Both the position numbers and the translations under genes were made by a program. The notes beneath the pieces were generated by a model. It was not told where the DNA came from, did no database searches, and saw only the letters and a program-made list of their open reading frames with translations. Positions 46,410 to 55,765 of a stretch of 64,000 bases of DNA are shown one piece after another (position 1 is the first letter of the stretch; every line of letters begins with the position of its first letter). This DNA comes from Armatimonadota bacterium. Lineage in GTDB: Bacteria; Armatimonadota; HRBIN16. The DNA lies in NCBI GenBank assembly GCA_026003195.1, contig BPGU01000002.1, forward strand, positions 62,001 through 126,000, in the 5' to 3' direction.

Positions 46410-49400
46410 ATGAAGTGGCTGATTCGGTTTACTGCGTTTGCCGGGGTGGTTCTCTTTCTGGCAACTCACTGCACTGCCCAGACCGCTGTCCGCTTCGCAC
46501 GCTACCCTGCTCCCTCGCCCGATGGCAAACAGATTGCGTTCTCGTGGCAGGGTGACCTGTGGCTGGTGAGCAGTACGGGCGGAGAAGCGAAACGGTTGAC
46601 CGTTCATGAAGGCTACGATTTCGCCCCTGTCTGGTCGCCCGATGGCACCAGGATTGCTTTCACCTCCGACCGCTTCGGCAACGACGACGTGTTCGTGCTG
46701 AACCTGCGCGACGGCACGATACAGCGACTGACTTACTGGTCGGGGCGCGACCGCGCGCTCGGCTGGACGCCCGACGGCAAAGCGGTCATTTTCGATTCCA
46801 CACGCGATTGGGAACCGTACGGCGCGGAACCGTGCGTGTACGTGGCGCCGCTGTCAGGGGGAACACCCTACCGCCTGCACTACGCTACGGGTACACCCGC
46901 CGCCCTCTCGCCTGACGGGGAGAAGCTTGCCTTCGTACGACGCGACTCCAGCTGGTGGCGTAAGGGATACCGGGGTAGCGCCACAGGAGACATCTGGCTG
47001 CACGACCTGAAGACGGATCAGTTCGTCCGACTCACGCAGACGGACACCCCCGACACCTTCCCGCTCTGGTCGCCAGACGGCAAAACGCTCTACTTCCTCT
47101 CCGAGCGCGACGGTACTTATAACCTGTGGGCGATGGATATCGCTATCCGCAGTGTGAAGCAGCTCACGCGCTACAAAGGTGACGGTGTGCGCTTCCCGCA
47201 GATAGCACGCAACGGTAGCCTGATTGCCTACGAACAGGGTATGGACCTGTGCACCCTCAGCCCTGCTACGGGTGAAATGCGCATCCTGAACATCACTGCT
47301 CCCGCTGCCGACGCACGCAGACCGCAGGGGTTCTGGCAGCAGGTGCGCAGCGGCGATGTCTCGGAGTTTGCCATTGCCCCCAACGGCAAAGAGGTAGCGT
47401 TCGTGGTGCGCGGGGAGGTATTCGTCACGCGCTATCCCGAAGGAGGCGCAGCACGCCGCCTGACCGAGACGGTGGAGCCCGAGTACGACCTCGCCTGGTC
47501 ACCGGATAGCAAGTCGCTGGTGTTCGCCTCCGAGCGCGGCGGTACTACCAGCCTGTATCGGGTCACCTCCGACGATCCCGAGGAGCCTCGCCTGCGCCGC
47601 ACCACGAAGCTGAAGACCGAGCGGCTGACCAGCTCCTCCTTGCCTGATACCTCCCCTGTCTTCTCGCCGGACGGCAAAAAGATCGCCTTCCGCCGCGGCA
47701 ACGGCGACCTGATGTTGCTGGACATGGAAACGAAGCAAGAACGCGCCCTGTTGCGCCACTGGAATCTGGGGCGGTTCGCGTGGTCGCCCGACAGCCGGTG
47801 GATAGCATACGAGATGGAGGACAACGAGTACAACAGCGACATCTACATCCTCTCGGTGGAAGACGGCAAAAGCGTGAACATCAGCCGCCACCCCAACAAC
47901 GACATCAACCCTTCGTGGTCGGCGGACGGGCGTGCGCTGGCGTTTCTCTCCCAGCGCGATGGGCGCAACTTCAACATCTGCTACCTGTTCCTGCGCAAGG
48001 CGGACGACGAAAAGAGCAAAGCCGACTGGCAGGATGAAGAGGACGCGAAGTACGACGCCCCCAGGAAGCCTGAGGAGAAGCCCAAAGACTCTAAAGAAAG
48101 GGAGCCGGTGCAGATCGATTTCGAAGACATCCACGACCGCGTGCGCCAGGTGACCCGATATGTGGGAGGGGTGCAGGAGGTTGCCCTCTCACCCGACGGC
48201 AAGAAGATAGCTTTCCGCAGCAGCTATCAGGGGCAGAGCGACCTGTACGTGATAGACTGGGACGGAAGCAACGAGCGACGCCTGACGACGGGTGGAGCGT
48301 CGCCGAGTGACATCCGCTGGAGCAGTGATGGCAACCAGATTACCTTCCTCAGCCGTGGGCGCATCTCACGACTGCCTGCCGCAGGGGGCAACGTGCAGAC
48401 GACCGACTTCAACGCGCAGATGCGGGTAGACCTCGCCGCTGAGCGTGAGTATATCTATGATGCGGTCTGGCGCACCCTGAACCAGGTCTTCTACGACGAA
48501 CGCTTCCACGGCACCGACTGGGCGGCAATGCGCGTCAAGTACCGCACTTATCTGCCGCACGCCACCGAAGAGCGCGACTTCACCGCCGTCATCTACATGC
48601 TACTGGGCGAGCTGAACTCGTCGCATGTGGGCTTTACGCCGCGACAGTCCAGCAACCCCGAGTCGACGGAGACGGGAATGCTGGGCGTGGTGTGGGCAAA
48701 CACGCGCGACGGTGAAGGGTTACTGATCGAAGCGGTCATCCCGAACACGCCTGCCGCGCGCGTAGATGTCAACCTTCAGCCCGGCGAGCGCGTGATAGCC
48801 CTCAACGGCAAACGCATTACGCCGACAGTCAACGTCTGGCAGCTGCTGAACGGCACCGTCGGCGAAAAGACGGAGTTGCTGGTGCGTTCGACGGACGGCA
48901 AGGAGCGCATCGTGACCCTGCGCCCGATCTCCCCCTCCGATTTCCGTCGCGCCCACTACGAACACTGGGTGAAGCGCAATCGCCAGTGGGTGGAGGAGCA
49001 ATCCGGTGGAACGCTGGGCTACGTGCACATTCAAGGCATGGGCGAGATGAACGTATACGAGTTTATCCGTCAGCTGCACGCGGTGGCTTACGGCAAGAAA
49101 GGGTTGCTGATAGACGTACGATTCAACGGCGGCGGCTGGACGACCGACTACCTGCTGGCGATTCTGATGGCAAAGCGCCACGCCTATACCCTTTCGCGTG
49201 GAGGCGAGCCGGGCTACCCGCAAGACCGCCTGCCGTTGTACGTGTGGACGAAGCCCATCGCCGTGCTGTGCAACGAACGCAGCTTCAGCAACGCCGAAAT
49301 CTTTACGCACGCCATCCAGACCCTGAAGCGCGGACCTGTAGTCGGGATGCCGACCGCCGGCGGTGTGATTAGCACGGGCAGGCGCACGCTCATCGACGGC

Positions 49401-49607
49401 AGCTCCGTTTCCACTCCGGGGCGAGGTTGGTTCACCATCGATAAAGGCGTGAATATGGAGCGCAACGGCGCTGTGCCCGACTACGTGGTGGAGGACATGC
49501 CCAACGACCTCGCTGCAGGGCGTGACCGCCAGCTGCAGAAGGCGGTGGAGGTGCTGATGAACCTCGTGCGGGAGGCACCGCCGGAGTTCCCACAACGGAC
49601 ACGGTAG
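46410..49607 (+). CDS. Tricorn-like protease (propellers, PDZ, S41 core), secreted
   Basis: 1065 residues from ATG 46410, where the signal peptide MKWLIRFTAFAGVVLFLATH begins; the longer frame has no ribosome binding site. Residues about 30-650 hold many SPDGK/WSPDS propeller blades forming two beta-propellers. A charged insert (DDEKSKADWQDEEDAKYDAP, about 535-570) sits in the second. A helical segment, a PDZ domain (GMLGVVWANTRDGEGLLIEAV through PGERVIALNGKRI, about 775-850) and the S41 core follow. The core has GYVHIQGMGEMN, DVRFNGGGWTTDYLL and the nucleophile region NERSFSNAEIF (probable Ser960). Tricorn-type proteases trim peptides. Export distinguishes this from the cytosolic archaeal enzyme. 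Confidence 0.88.
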   Translation: MKWLIRFTAFAGVVLFLATHCTAQTAVRFARYPAPSPDGKQIAFSWQGDLWLVSSTGGEAKRLTVHEGYDFAPVWSPDGTRIAFTSDRFGNDDVFVLNLRDGTIQRLTYWSGRDRALGWTPDGKAVIFDSTRDWEPYGAEPCVYVAPLSGGTPYRLHYATGTPAALSPDGEKLAFVRRDSSWWRKGYRGSATGDIWLHDLKTDQFVRLTQTDTPDTFPLWSPDGKTLYFLSERDGTYNLWAMDIAIRSVKQLTRYKGDGVRFPQIARNGSLIAYEQGMDLCTLSPATGEMRILNITAPAADARRPQGFWQQVRSGDVSEFAIAPNGKEVAFVVRGEVFVTRYPEGGAARRLTETVEPEYDLAWSPDSKSLVFASERGGTTSLYRVTSDDPEEPRLRRTTKLKTERLTSSSLPDTSPVFSPDGKKIAFRRGNGDLMLLDMETKQERALLRHWNLGRFAWSPDSRWIAYEMEDNEYNSDIYILSVEDGKSVNISRHPNNDINPSWSADGRALAFLSQRDGRNFNICYLFLRKADDEKSKADWQDEEDAKYDAPRKPEEKPKDSKEREPVQIDFEDIHDRVRQVTRYVGGVQEVALSPDGKKIAFRSSYQGQSDLYVIDWDGSNERRLTTGGASPSDIRWSSDGNQITFLSRGRISRLPAAGGNVQTTDFNAQMRVDLAAEREYIYDAVWRTLNQVFYDERFHGTDWAAMRVKYRTYLPHATEERDFTAVIYMLLGELNSSHVGFTPRQSSNPESTETGMLGVVWANTRDGEGLLIEAVIPNTPAARVDVNLQPGERVIALNGKRITPTVNVWQLLNGTVGEKTELLVRSTDGKERIVTLRPISPSDFRRAHYEHWVKRNRQWVEEQSGGTLGYVHIQGMGEMNVYEFIRQLHAVAYGKKGLLIDVRFNGGGWTTDYLLAILMAKRHAYTLSRGGEPGYPQDRLPLYVWTKPIAVLCNERSFSNAEIFTHAIQTLKRGPVVGMPTAGGVISTGRRTLIDGSSVSTPGRGWFTIDKGVNMERNGAVPDYVVEDMPNDLAAGRDRQLQKAVEVLMNLVREAPPEFPQRTR

Positions 49608-49613
49608 ACACGA

Positions 49614-49692
49614 TTGGAAACACCGCTGAGAACGCTGAGGCCGCAGGGAGAGTTTTCAAATTTACTTCGCGTCCACTGCGCTCCCTGCGGTA
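49614..49692. repeat. Palindromic intergenic repeat (CGCTGAG type)
   Basis: Short near-repeats CGCTGAGAA and CGCTGAGG run into CCGCAGGGAG (49641-49650), which pairs perfectly with CTCCCTGCGG (49681-49690) across a 30-nt loop. It looks like the palindromic CGC(A/T)GAG-type intergenic repeats seen in many environmental bacteria. It may also slow transcription after the tricorn-like gene. Confidence 0.45.
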
Positions 49693-49708
49693 GAATGCTT
49701 TTCTTATC

Positions 49709-49738
49709 TTGATAAAACATTCTCCCATCTGCTATACT
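49709..49738 (+). promoter_or_regulatory. Promoter of tpx
   Basis: TTGATA (49709-49714), 18-bp spacer, TATACT (49733-49738). It rules out the in-frame TTG at 49709 as start codon. Confidence 0.6.
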
Positions 49739-49780
49739 GAAAGAGTCATCAACCTACAAACCCGGAAAGGAGCTAACGAG

Positions 49781-50299
49781 ATGTCAGTGGAACGCCCTGG
49801 TGCGGTCACGTTTAAAGGACAACCGTTGACGCTTGTCGGACCGGAGCTGAAACCCGGAGACAAGGCGCCCGATTTCACCATTATAGACCAGTCGTTGCAG
49901 CCTGCATCACTGAAAGATTACGCGGGAAAGGTCATCCTGCTGAGCGTCGTGCCCTCTCTGGATACCGGCATCTGTTCGGCGCAAACGAAACGGTTCAACG
50001 AAGAGGCGGCCAATCTACCGGAAGACGTGGCTATCCTCACCGTGAGCATGGACCTGCCCTTTGCGCAAGCCCGCTTCTGCGGCGCGGAGAACATCGACCG
50101 CGTGAAGGTGCTTTCCGACCACCGAGACGGCTCCTTCGCGCAGGCTTACGGCACGCTGGTGAAAGAACTACGGCTGGAGTCTCGCGCGATTTTCGTGATA
50201 GACCGTGATGGGGTCGTCCGCTACGTGGAGTACGTGCCTGAAATCGCCAGCCATCCCAACTACGACGCCGCGCTGCAGGCGGTGAAGAGTTTGCTGTAG
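49781..50299 (+). CDS. tpx: Thiol peroxidase
   Basis: A 172-residue atypical 2-Cys peroxiredoxin that reduces hydrogen peroxide and organic peroxides with thioredoxin. It starts SVERPGAVTFKGQPLTLVG, the Tpx signature. The peroxidatic Cys is in VPSLDTGICSAQT and the resolving Cys in ARFCGAENI. MDLPFAQARF and the C-terminal YEYVPEIASHPNYDAAL-like strand also match. ATG 49781 follows AAGGAG. Single-gene unit with its own promoter. Confidence 0.93.
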   Translation: MSVERPGAVTFKGQPLTLVGPELKPGDKAPDFTIIDQSLQPASLKDYAGKVILLSVVPSLDTGICSAQTKRFNEEAANLPEDVAILTVSMDLPFAQARFCGAENIDRVKVLSDHRDGSFAQAYGTLVKELRLESRAIFVIDRDGVVRYVEYVPEIASHPNYDAALQAVKSLL

Positions 50300-50390
50300 T
50301 GCGCGGGCGCCCCTCGGGCGCCCCGACTGTCTGCTACCTTTTGCCACATCTTGCCTTCCCTGTACAAAACAGCCGCAACAGTGTGAACCT

Positions 50391-50975
50391 TTATCTACCA
50401 CCCTCCTTTACTGGGAGAAATACCTCCTCCGGGCGAGCCTGCCAACCTGCAAACAGACGGGGATGGAATGAAGCACTTCCGCTCGTCGTCTGCACACACA
50501 GGTAACCCTCCGGTGTCCACTGGTACTCTTCGACCACCAGCGTCTCCTGGTCTACCAACCACACCCAGGGCACACCCGCGCGCCGATAAGCGTCGAACTT
50601 CTCCACCCTGTCGTAGGCAGCAGTACTGGGAGAAAGAATCTCCACCACCAGGTCCGGTGTGCCCACGATATACCCTTTCGCCTCGTCGTAACTGGACAGA
50701 TGTTCCTTGCGCAGATACACGATGTCCGGGCTCAGCACATCTCCTGTTGGCAACTCGACGTTGATGTCCACCCACACCTCTCCCAGTTTTGCCTGGCGCA
50801 CAAATTGCCATAACGATGACGCCAGCCACACGACCAGCTGCTGATGGCGTCCAGAAGGTCTGTTCACCTCTATAGCCTCTCCCCCGATATAGTCGTAGTA
50901 AGGAGGACCGGGAGGCAGCTGTTCAAACTCCTGCCTCGTCATCCGCACTCGCCGCGATGGGGCAACGATCGCCAT
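50391..50975 (-). CDS. Uma2 family PD-(D/E)XK nuclease-like protein (copy 2)
   Basis: A 194-residue DUF820/Uma2 protein. It has RMTRQEFEQLPPGPPYYDYIGGEAIEV, VLSPDIVYLRKEH (metal Asp), TPDLVVEILSPSTAAYDRVEK (catalytic Glu in E-x-L-S-P-S) and VPWVWLVDQETLVVEEY. It differs clearly from copy 1 at 19.4 kb, so it is not a recent duplication. It stands alone, convergent with tpx. GAGGTGA precedes the ATG. Function of the family is unknown. Confidence 0.82.
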   Translation of the reverse strand: MAIVAPSRRVRMTRQEFEQLPPGPPYYDYIGGEAIEVNRPSGRHQQLVVWLASSLWQFVRQAKLGEVWVDINVELPTGDVLSPDIVYLRKEHLSSYDEAKGYIVGTPDLVVEILSPSTAAYDRVEKFDAYRRAGVPWVWLVDQETLVVEEYQWTPEGYLCVQTTSGSASFHPRLFAGWQARPEEVFLPVKEGGR

Positions 50976-51055
50976 CTGTCATCACCTCATGTACTCAGTA
51001 TACATCGACGCACCAACAGGAATCCACCACTTTTGCCACGAAACCTTCCAGTGAC

Positions 51056-52741
51056 ATGAAGGGCGCACGTTCGCGAACATCCCCCCTGATAACGATTTTA
51101 CCCGTTGCCCTGCCGGTTATCGCGCTGGGGATGGGCTGCTTTTGGGGGTTGAGCGCAGCCGGGCTGTTCGACCTCGACGAAGGACTGTACGCCACCGCCG
51201 CGCGTCAGATGGTGGAGTCGGGCGACTGGCTGGTGCCTCGCGTGGGCACAGGCGTCTTCTTCGATAAGCCTCCCCTCACCTACTGGTTGCAGGCGCTGTG
51301 TATGAAGGTCTTCGGGTTCACCCCGCTGGCGGCGCGGTTACCATCGGCAGTAGCAGCCCTGCTCACCGCGTGGCTGATATGGCAGTGGGCAAAGCGTCGC
51401 GGGATAGAGCGCGTCGGCTGGCTCGCTTTGATGATCTACCCTCTTTGCCCGCTGACCATGGGCTTAGCACGCCAGGCGATTATGGACAGCCTGCTGACCC
51501 TGTGGTTCACGCTGGCGGTGGTCGGCTGGGTGGAGGGCTATACAGGCGATCGCCGAGGCTATCTGCTCATGGCGCTGGGGGCTGGACTGGCGACGATGAC
51601 CAAGGGCTTGATCGGTCTGCTGTTGCCGGGCGCCGCGCTGGTGCTCTGGATCCTGCTCCGGCGCGATTGGGCGGAGCTGAAACGCATTCCGTGGTTATCT
51701 GCGTTCGGTATCTACCTGCTGATCGTGCTACCCTGGCACCTGGCGGTGTGGCGTGCTGCAGGCGACCTGTTTGTGCGCGAATATATCATCCATCACCATA
51801 TCCAGCGGTTCCTGGGTAAAGATTTCGGACATGTTGCCCCGTTCTGGTTCTACATCCCAATACTGCTGGTGGGAATGTACCCCTGGAGCGCGTTCGTGCC
51901 CGTCATCGGCTGGCAGGCGATGAGCGGATGGAGATGTGAAAGGGACAAGTTATGCTGCGCGTGGGCGATGTGGGCGTTCTGGGCGGTGGTGGTGGTGGTC
52001 TTCTTCTCCCTGAGTAAATCCAAGCTGCCGGGCTATGTCTTGCCTGCAGTGCCAGCTCTCACATTGCTCACCGCCTTGCGCTTGCACTCCCTCTGGAAGG
52101 TGCCCAACGGCTTGCGCGCGGGCGAAGCGGCTCTGATGGGCTTCACCGGGCTGATTCTGAGCGGGGTGTTTGCGCTGGCAGGGGTGCTTGGGTGGCAATG
52201 GAGGGGTCAGCAGAGCATAGAGCTGATGGGCAAGAGCGTGCCAACCGATGTGGCTCAGGCAGTAGCACACATGTCGCCGTTCGCGCTGATGCTGGCAGCG
52301 CTGTTCCTGTTGAGCGTGTTCGTTCTCTTCGCCCGATGGTCCTCCACCCCGCGCGTGACCGGCGCGGCGATACTCTTTGCGCTGCTGTTCGTCTTTCTGG
52401 TAGGACACGACGGCTTGCCGCGTTGGAACGCATACGACATCGAGCCGCTACACCAAGTGGGGCGTTCGCTGGTTCCCGCCTTGGAACAGGGCCAATCGGT
52501 GGCCATCTACGCTTTCGAGCCAAGCCGTCCCAGCCTGCGCTTCATCATGGGGCATCCTGCGCAGATATCCGAACCGGGCACCCCAGAGGAGCTGAAACGA
52601 ACATTGCACAGCCTATCGGGCGAGGGCTATATCCTGACCGAGAAGCGTCACGCCCTGCCCGCAGACCTTCCCTGCCACCCTGTGCTCGAGCGTGAGGCAG
52701 GACGGTGGGTGCTGTACCGATGCGAGCCATCCGTAAAATAG
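51056..52741 (+). CDS. ArnT/GT39-like membrane glycosyltransferase
   Basis: A 561-residue integral membrane protein of the dolichyl-phosphate-mannose mannosyltransferase/ArnT group. After a short basic N-terminus and first helix comes FDLDEGLYATAARQMVESGD, the family's Asp-Glu catalytic loop, then FFDKPPLTYWLQALCMKVFG and ARLPSAVAALLTAWLIWQWA. About ten helices follow and the C-terminal domain is soluble. It transfers a sugar from a polyprenyl-phosphate donor to lipid or protein outside the inner membrane. It could use the donor made by the UbiA/GtrA genes; this is inference. Start ATG 51056 has no clear ribosome binding site. It overlaps glycerate kinase by 22 nt. Confidence 0.85.
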   Translation: MKGARSRTSPLITILPVALPVIALGMGCFWGLSAAGLFDLDEGLYATAARQMVESGDWLVPRVGTGVFFDKPPLTYWLQALCMKVFGFTPLAARLPSAVAALLTAWLIWQWAKRRGIERVGWLALMIYPLCPLTMGLARQAIMDSLLTLWFTLAVVGWVEGYTGDRRGYLLMALGAGLATMTKGLIGLLLPGAALVLWILLRRDWAELKRIPWLSAFGIYLLIVLPWHLAVWRAAGDLFVREYIIHHHIQRFLGKDFGHVAPFWFYIPILLVGMYPWSAFVPVIGWQAMSGWRCERDKLCCAWAMWAFWAVVVVVFFSLSKSKLPGYVLPAVPALTLLTALRLHSLWKVPNGLRAGEAALMGFTGLILSGVFALAGVLGWQWRGQQSIELMGKSVPTDVAQAVAHMSPFALMLAALFLLSVFVLFARWSSTPRVTGAAILFALLFVFLVGHDGLPRWNAYDIEPLHQVGRSLVPALEQGQSVAIYAFEPSRPSLRFIMGHPAQISEPGTPEELKRTLHSLSGEGYILTEKRHALPADLPCHPVLEREAGRWVLYRCEPSVK

Positions 52742-53847
52742 TGATCGCGCCAACTGCCTTCAAGGGGAGCCTAACACCGGTGGAAGCCGCCCGGGCGATG
52801 GAGCGCGGCGTGCGTCGCGCCCTGCCCGAAGCAGAGGTGGTAGCACTGCCACTGGCGGACGGCGGAGACGGCATGTTACAGTGTCTGGCGCACGCCGGAG
52901 TGTGTACCTTGCACCGGCACACTGTTTCGGATGCGTTCGCGCGACCGCAACAGTCTGTTTACGGACTGAGCACAGATGGGCATACCGGCTTTATCGAGAT
53001 GGCGCAAATCTGCGGTCTAGCTCAGCTGCGTCCCGAAGAGCGTGACCCACGTCGCACTACCACTCTGGGCGTTGGCGAGATGATTGCCCACCTGCTGGCG
53101 CAAGGGGTCAGGAAGCTGGTCATCGGTCTGGGCGGTAGCGCAACCAACGATGGAGGTTCCGGTGCGCTGATGGCGTTGGGCTGGCAACTGCTGGACAAAA
53201 TGGACAAACCGATACCTCCTGGCAACTCGGGGCTGCTTCGCCTGCACCGTGTGGTGCCTCCCTCTCCGCCCGATGAACAGGTGGAGGTCGTGCTGGCGGC
53301 GGATGTACGCAACCCTCTGCTGGGCAAGCATGGAGCGGCTGCCGTCTTCGCACCGCAGAAAGGGGCGACGCCCGAGATGCTGCCCGAATTGGAACGCGCC
53401 ATGCGCCGCTGGGCGATGGCAGTACACAGAGCGATTGGCAGAAAGATTTCGCGCGTGCCGGGTACAGGCGCGGCAGGAGGACTGGCATTCGGTCTGCTCG
53501 CGCATTTTCCGCGAGCGCAGATTGTCTCAGGAGCGGAGTTCGTGATGCAAGCGGTCGGCTTCACGGATGCCCTGAGCGACGCCGACCTGGTGTTGACCGG
53601 TGAGGGACAAGTGGATGCCACCACTCTGCACGGCAAACTGCTGATGCGGTTGCTCCGGGCAGCAAGAAAGCAGAAGGTGCCCGTTGCAGTGATATGCGGG
53701 GATATGCGCGGCGACCACGCGATGCTGACTGCTTATGGTGCGATAGCGTGTCAAACGCTGGTTTCCCCAAACATCCCCCGTGAGGAAGCGATGCGCAGAG
53801 CAAACTTCTTGATAGAGGAAAAAACGGTGAAACTACTGGGGGGATGA
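52720..53847 (+). CDS. Glycerate kinase (GlxK/GarK family)
   Basis: A 375-residue kinase phosphorylating D-glycerate. It has IRKIVIAPTAFKGSLTPVEAA, LPLADGGDGMLQCL, IGLGGSATNDGGSGAL, the FAPQKGAT segment and VPGTGAAGGLAFGLLAHF, and ends with DLVLTGEGQVDATTLHGK: all signatures of the type-II glycerate kinase family. It starts at ATG 52720 inside the end of the glycosyltransferase gene, implying one transcript, though the two products have no obvious common pathway. Confidence 0.92.
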   Translation: MRAIRKIVIAPTAFKGSLTPVEAARAMERGVRRALPEAEVVALPLADGGDGMLQCLAHAGVCTLHRHTVSDAFARPQQSVYGLSTDGHTGFIEMAQICGLAQLRPEERDPRRTTTLGVGEMIAHLLAQGVRKLVIGLGGSATNDGGSGALMALGWQLLDKMDKPIPPGNSGLLRLHRVVPPSPPDEQVEVVLAADVRNPLLGKHGAAAVFAPQKGATPEMLPELERAMRRWAMAVHRAIGRKISRVPGTGAAGGLAFGLLAHFPRAQIVSGAEFVMQAVGFTDALSDADLVLTGEGQVDATTLHGKLLMRLLRAARKQKVPVAVICGDMRGDHAMLTAYGAIACQTLVSPNIPREEAMRRANFLIEEKTVKLLGG

Positions 53848-53881
53848 ACCAGTCTTTTAGTTAGCCGAGCACGCAGGAATC

Positions 53882-53910
53882 TTGCATTGCCTGCGCGAAA
53901 TGGCTATAAT
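53882..53910 (+). promoter_or_regulatory. Promoter of the outer-membrane barrel gene
   Basis: TTGCAT (53882-53887), 17-bp spacer, perfect TATAAT (53905-53910). Confidence 0.65.
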
Positions 53911-53947
53911 ACAAACAACCTGTTCATCTTACGAGGAGGTGTTTCGC

Positions 53948-54481
53948 ATGAAACGAGTTTGGTTCGCGTTCGCAGCGGCAGTGGTGCTGGCGGCGTGGAC
54001 GGTGCCAGCGTTTGCGCAGTGGGGCGAGGAAACGACGGGCAACAACCTCCGCGTGCGCATCGGCGCGTTCTTCCCCAGCAAGTCCATCTCCCGCGATGAA
54101 GCCAGTGCCTGGTTCGGAGCCGGTGTAGATTACGTATTGCAGCGTGACGTCGTCTTGAGCGAGGGCTACGCCGCGGACCTGGGCGTGAGCGTCGACTACT
54201 ACGGCTCCGGTGACGTGTACAACGTGCCGGTACTGCTCAACTACTGGGGCAAGATTGGCAGTGGCTTGAGCTACACCGCCGGCGTCGGCGTTGGCTTCTC
54301 GAAGCGACCGGTGAGCGGCGACACCAAGACGGGCTTTGCCTACACCATCGGTGTCGGCTATGACTTCACCGTCGGTCAGGAAGGGGGAACGAAGCTGTTC
54401 ATCGACCTGCGCTACAACGGGTTGACTGGCACCGACAACGAGCATAATGGTTTCGCGGTTTACCTTGGTGCGAGGTTCTAG
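53948..54481 (+). CDS. Small outer-membrane beta-barrel protein
   Basis: A 177-residue protein from ATG 53948, with GAGGAGG 8 nt upstream. A signal peptide (MKRVWFAFAAAVVLAAWTVP, then AFA-Q) precedes alternating amphipathic strands with aromatic girdles: NLRVRIGAFFPS, AWFGAGVDYVL, YAADLGVSVDYYG, VPVLLNYWGKI, LSYTAGVGVGF, GFAYTIGVGYDF, TKLFIDLRYNG and FAVYLGARF. The last residue is Phe, the usual signal for BamA-mediated insertion. About 8 strands, OmpX/OmpA-like size. Function unknown. It has its own promoter and a strong terminator, suggesting high expression. Confidence 0.78.
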   Translation: MKRVWFAFAAAVVLAAWTVPAFAQWGEETTGNNLRVRIGAFFPSKSISRDEASAWFGAGVDYVLQRDVVLSEGYAADLGVSVDYYGSGDVYNVPVLLNYWGKIGSGLSYTAGVGVGFSKRPVSGDTKTGFAYTIGVGYDFTVGQEGGTKLFIDLRYNGLTGTDNEHNGFAVYLGARF

Positions 54482-54500
54482 AAGCCGGTTTGTGTCGCGC

Positions 54501-54533
54501 AACGGCGGGAGCGTGCTCCCGCCGTTGTTTTTT
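54501..54533 (+). terminator. Rho-independent terminator of the barrel gene
   Basis: AACGGCGGGAG (54501-54511), loop CGTG, CTCCCGCCGTT (54516-54526), then GTTTTTT. Very stable. Confidence 0.92.
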
Positions 54534-54586
54534 GCCAGCATCAGGTGCTACAATAGTATGAAAACATCGCAGCAGGACAGGCAACC

Positions 54587-55765
54587 ATGTGGCAAATGGA
54601 GTATCCCCGACGCAAAACACGCCCTGTGCGTGTGGGCGCCATCACGATCGGCGGTGGACACCCCATCGTGGTGCAATCGATGATTACTGCGGAGACCTGG
54701 GATGTGCAGCGCGCCGCGCAGCAGGTGATGCAGTTGTGGGATGCGGGCGCAGAGATTGTCCGCATCACCGCCCCCAATCTGCGCGAAGCGCAGTGCATCG
54801 GTGAAATCCGCAATATACTGGTGCAAAAAGGTTACCGCGTGCCGCTGGTAGCGGACGTGCATCATCAGGGCACGGACATCGCGGTGGAGGTTGCACAGTA
54901 TGTAGACAAGATACGCATCAACCCGGGGCTGTTTGTCTACCGCAAGCCGCGCGGTCGTGCCGACGATTACACTCCAGAGGAGCACGAGCAGGAACGACAG
55001 GCGATTGAAGAGGCACTGGTGCCGGTTATCGAGGCGTGCAAGAAATACGGCATTGCCCTGCGTATCGGCGTTAACCACGGCAGCCTGGCGGAGCGGATGC
55101 TGGTGACCTATGGCGATACGCCGGAGGGCATGGTGCAGTCGGCACTGGAGTACATCGAGATATGCGAGAAGTACGATTTCCGCGACATCGTGATATCGAT
55201 GAAGGCGAGTCGCGTACCCATCATGCTGGCGGCGAACCGCCTGCTGGCGAAACGGCTGGACGAAACCGGGCGCGATTACCCCATTCACCTGGGCGTGACG
55301 GAAGCGGGTGACGGCACGTATGCCCGCATCAAGAGCACCGCTGGCATCGCCACCTTGCTGGCGGAAGGCATCGGCGACACCATCCGCGTCTCACTGGCTG
55401 AGGACCCGGTGAACGAAATCCCCGTCTGTTACGACATCCTGCAGGCGCTGGGCTTGCGCAAAACGCAGGTGGAGTATATCGCCTGTCCCTCCTGCGGCAG
55501 AACGAAGTTTGACCTACCTACCGTCTTGAATCAGGTCAGAAGTGTTACAAAACATCTGAAAGGTTTAGACATTGCCGTGATGGGATGTATTGTCAATGGA
55601 CCTGGCGAAATGGCAGACGCGGACTATGGCTACGTGGGCAGAGCGGCAGGCAAAATCGCGCTGTATCGCGGGCGTCAGCTGGTGAAGGATAACATCCCCC
55701 AAGAGCGCGGGGTGGAGGAGCTGATTAACCTGCTGAAGCAGGACGGCAAGTGGGTGGAACCTTAG
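54587..55765 (+). CDS. ispG: 4-hydroxy-3-methylbut-2-enyl diphosphate synthase
   Basis: A 392-residue bacterial-type IspG/GcpE, a [4Fe-4S] enzyme of the MEP pathway for isoprenoid precursors. [24 protein letters not shown] starts the TIM barrel. [12 protein letters not shown] and [10 protein letters not shown] belong to the substrate pocket. The C-terminal reductase domain binds the cluster through CPSCGR and [18 protein letters not shown] weak promoter (TTGTTT-18-TACAAT, 54525-54554) overlaps the preceding terminator. Its stop overlaps that of convergent alr within TTAG. Confidence 0.95.
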   Translation: MWQMEYPRRKTRPVRVGAITIGGGHPIVVQSMITAETWDVQRAAQQVMQLWDAGAEIVRITAPNLREAQCIGEIRNILVQKGYRVPLVADVHHQGTDIAVEVAQYVDKIRINPGLFVYRKPRGRADDYTPEEHEQERQAIEEALVPVIEACKKYGIALRIGVNHGSLAERMLVTYGDTPEGMVQSALEYIEICEKYDFRDIVISMKASRVPIMLAANRLLAKRLDETGRDYPIHLGVTEAGDGTYARIKSTAGIATLLAEGIGDTIRVSLAEDPVNEIPVCYDILQALGLRKTQVEYIACPSCGRTKFDLPTVLNQVRSVTKHLKGLDIAVMGCIVNGPGEMADADYGYVGRAAGKIALYRGRQLVKDNIPQERGVEELINLLKQDGKWVEP

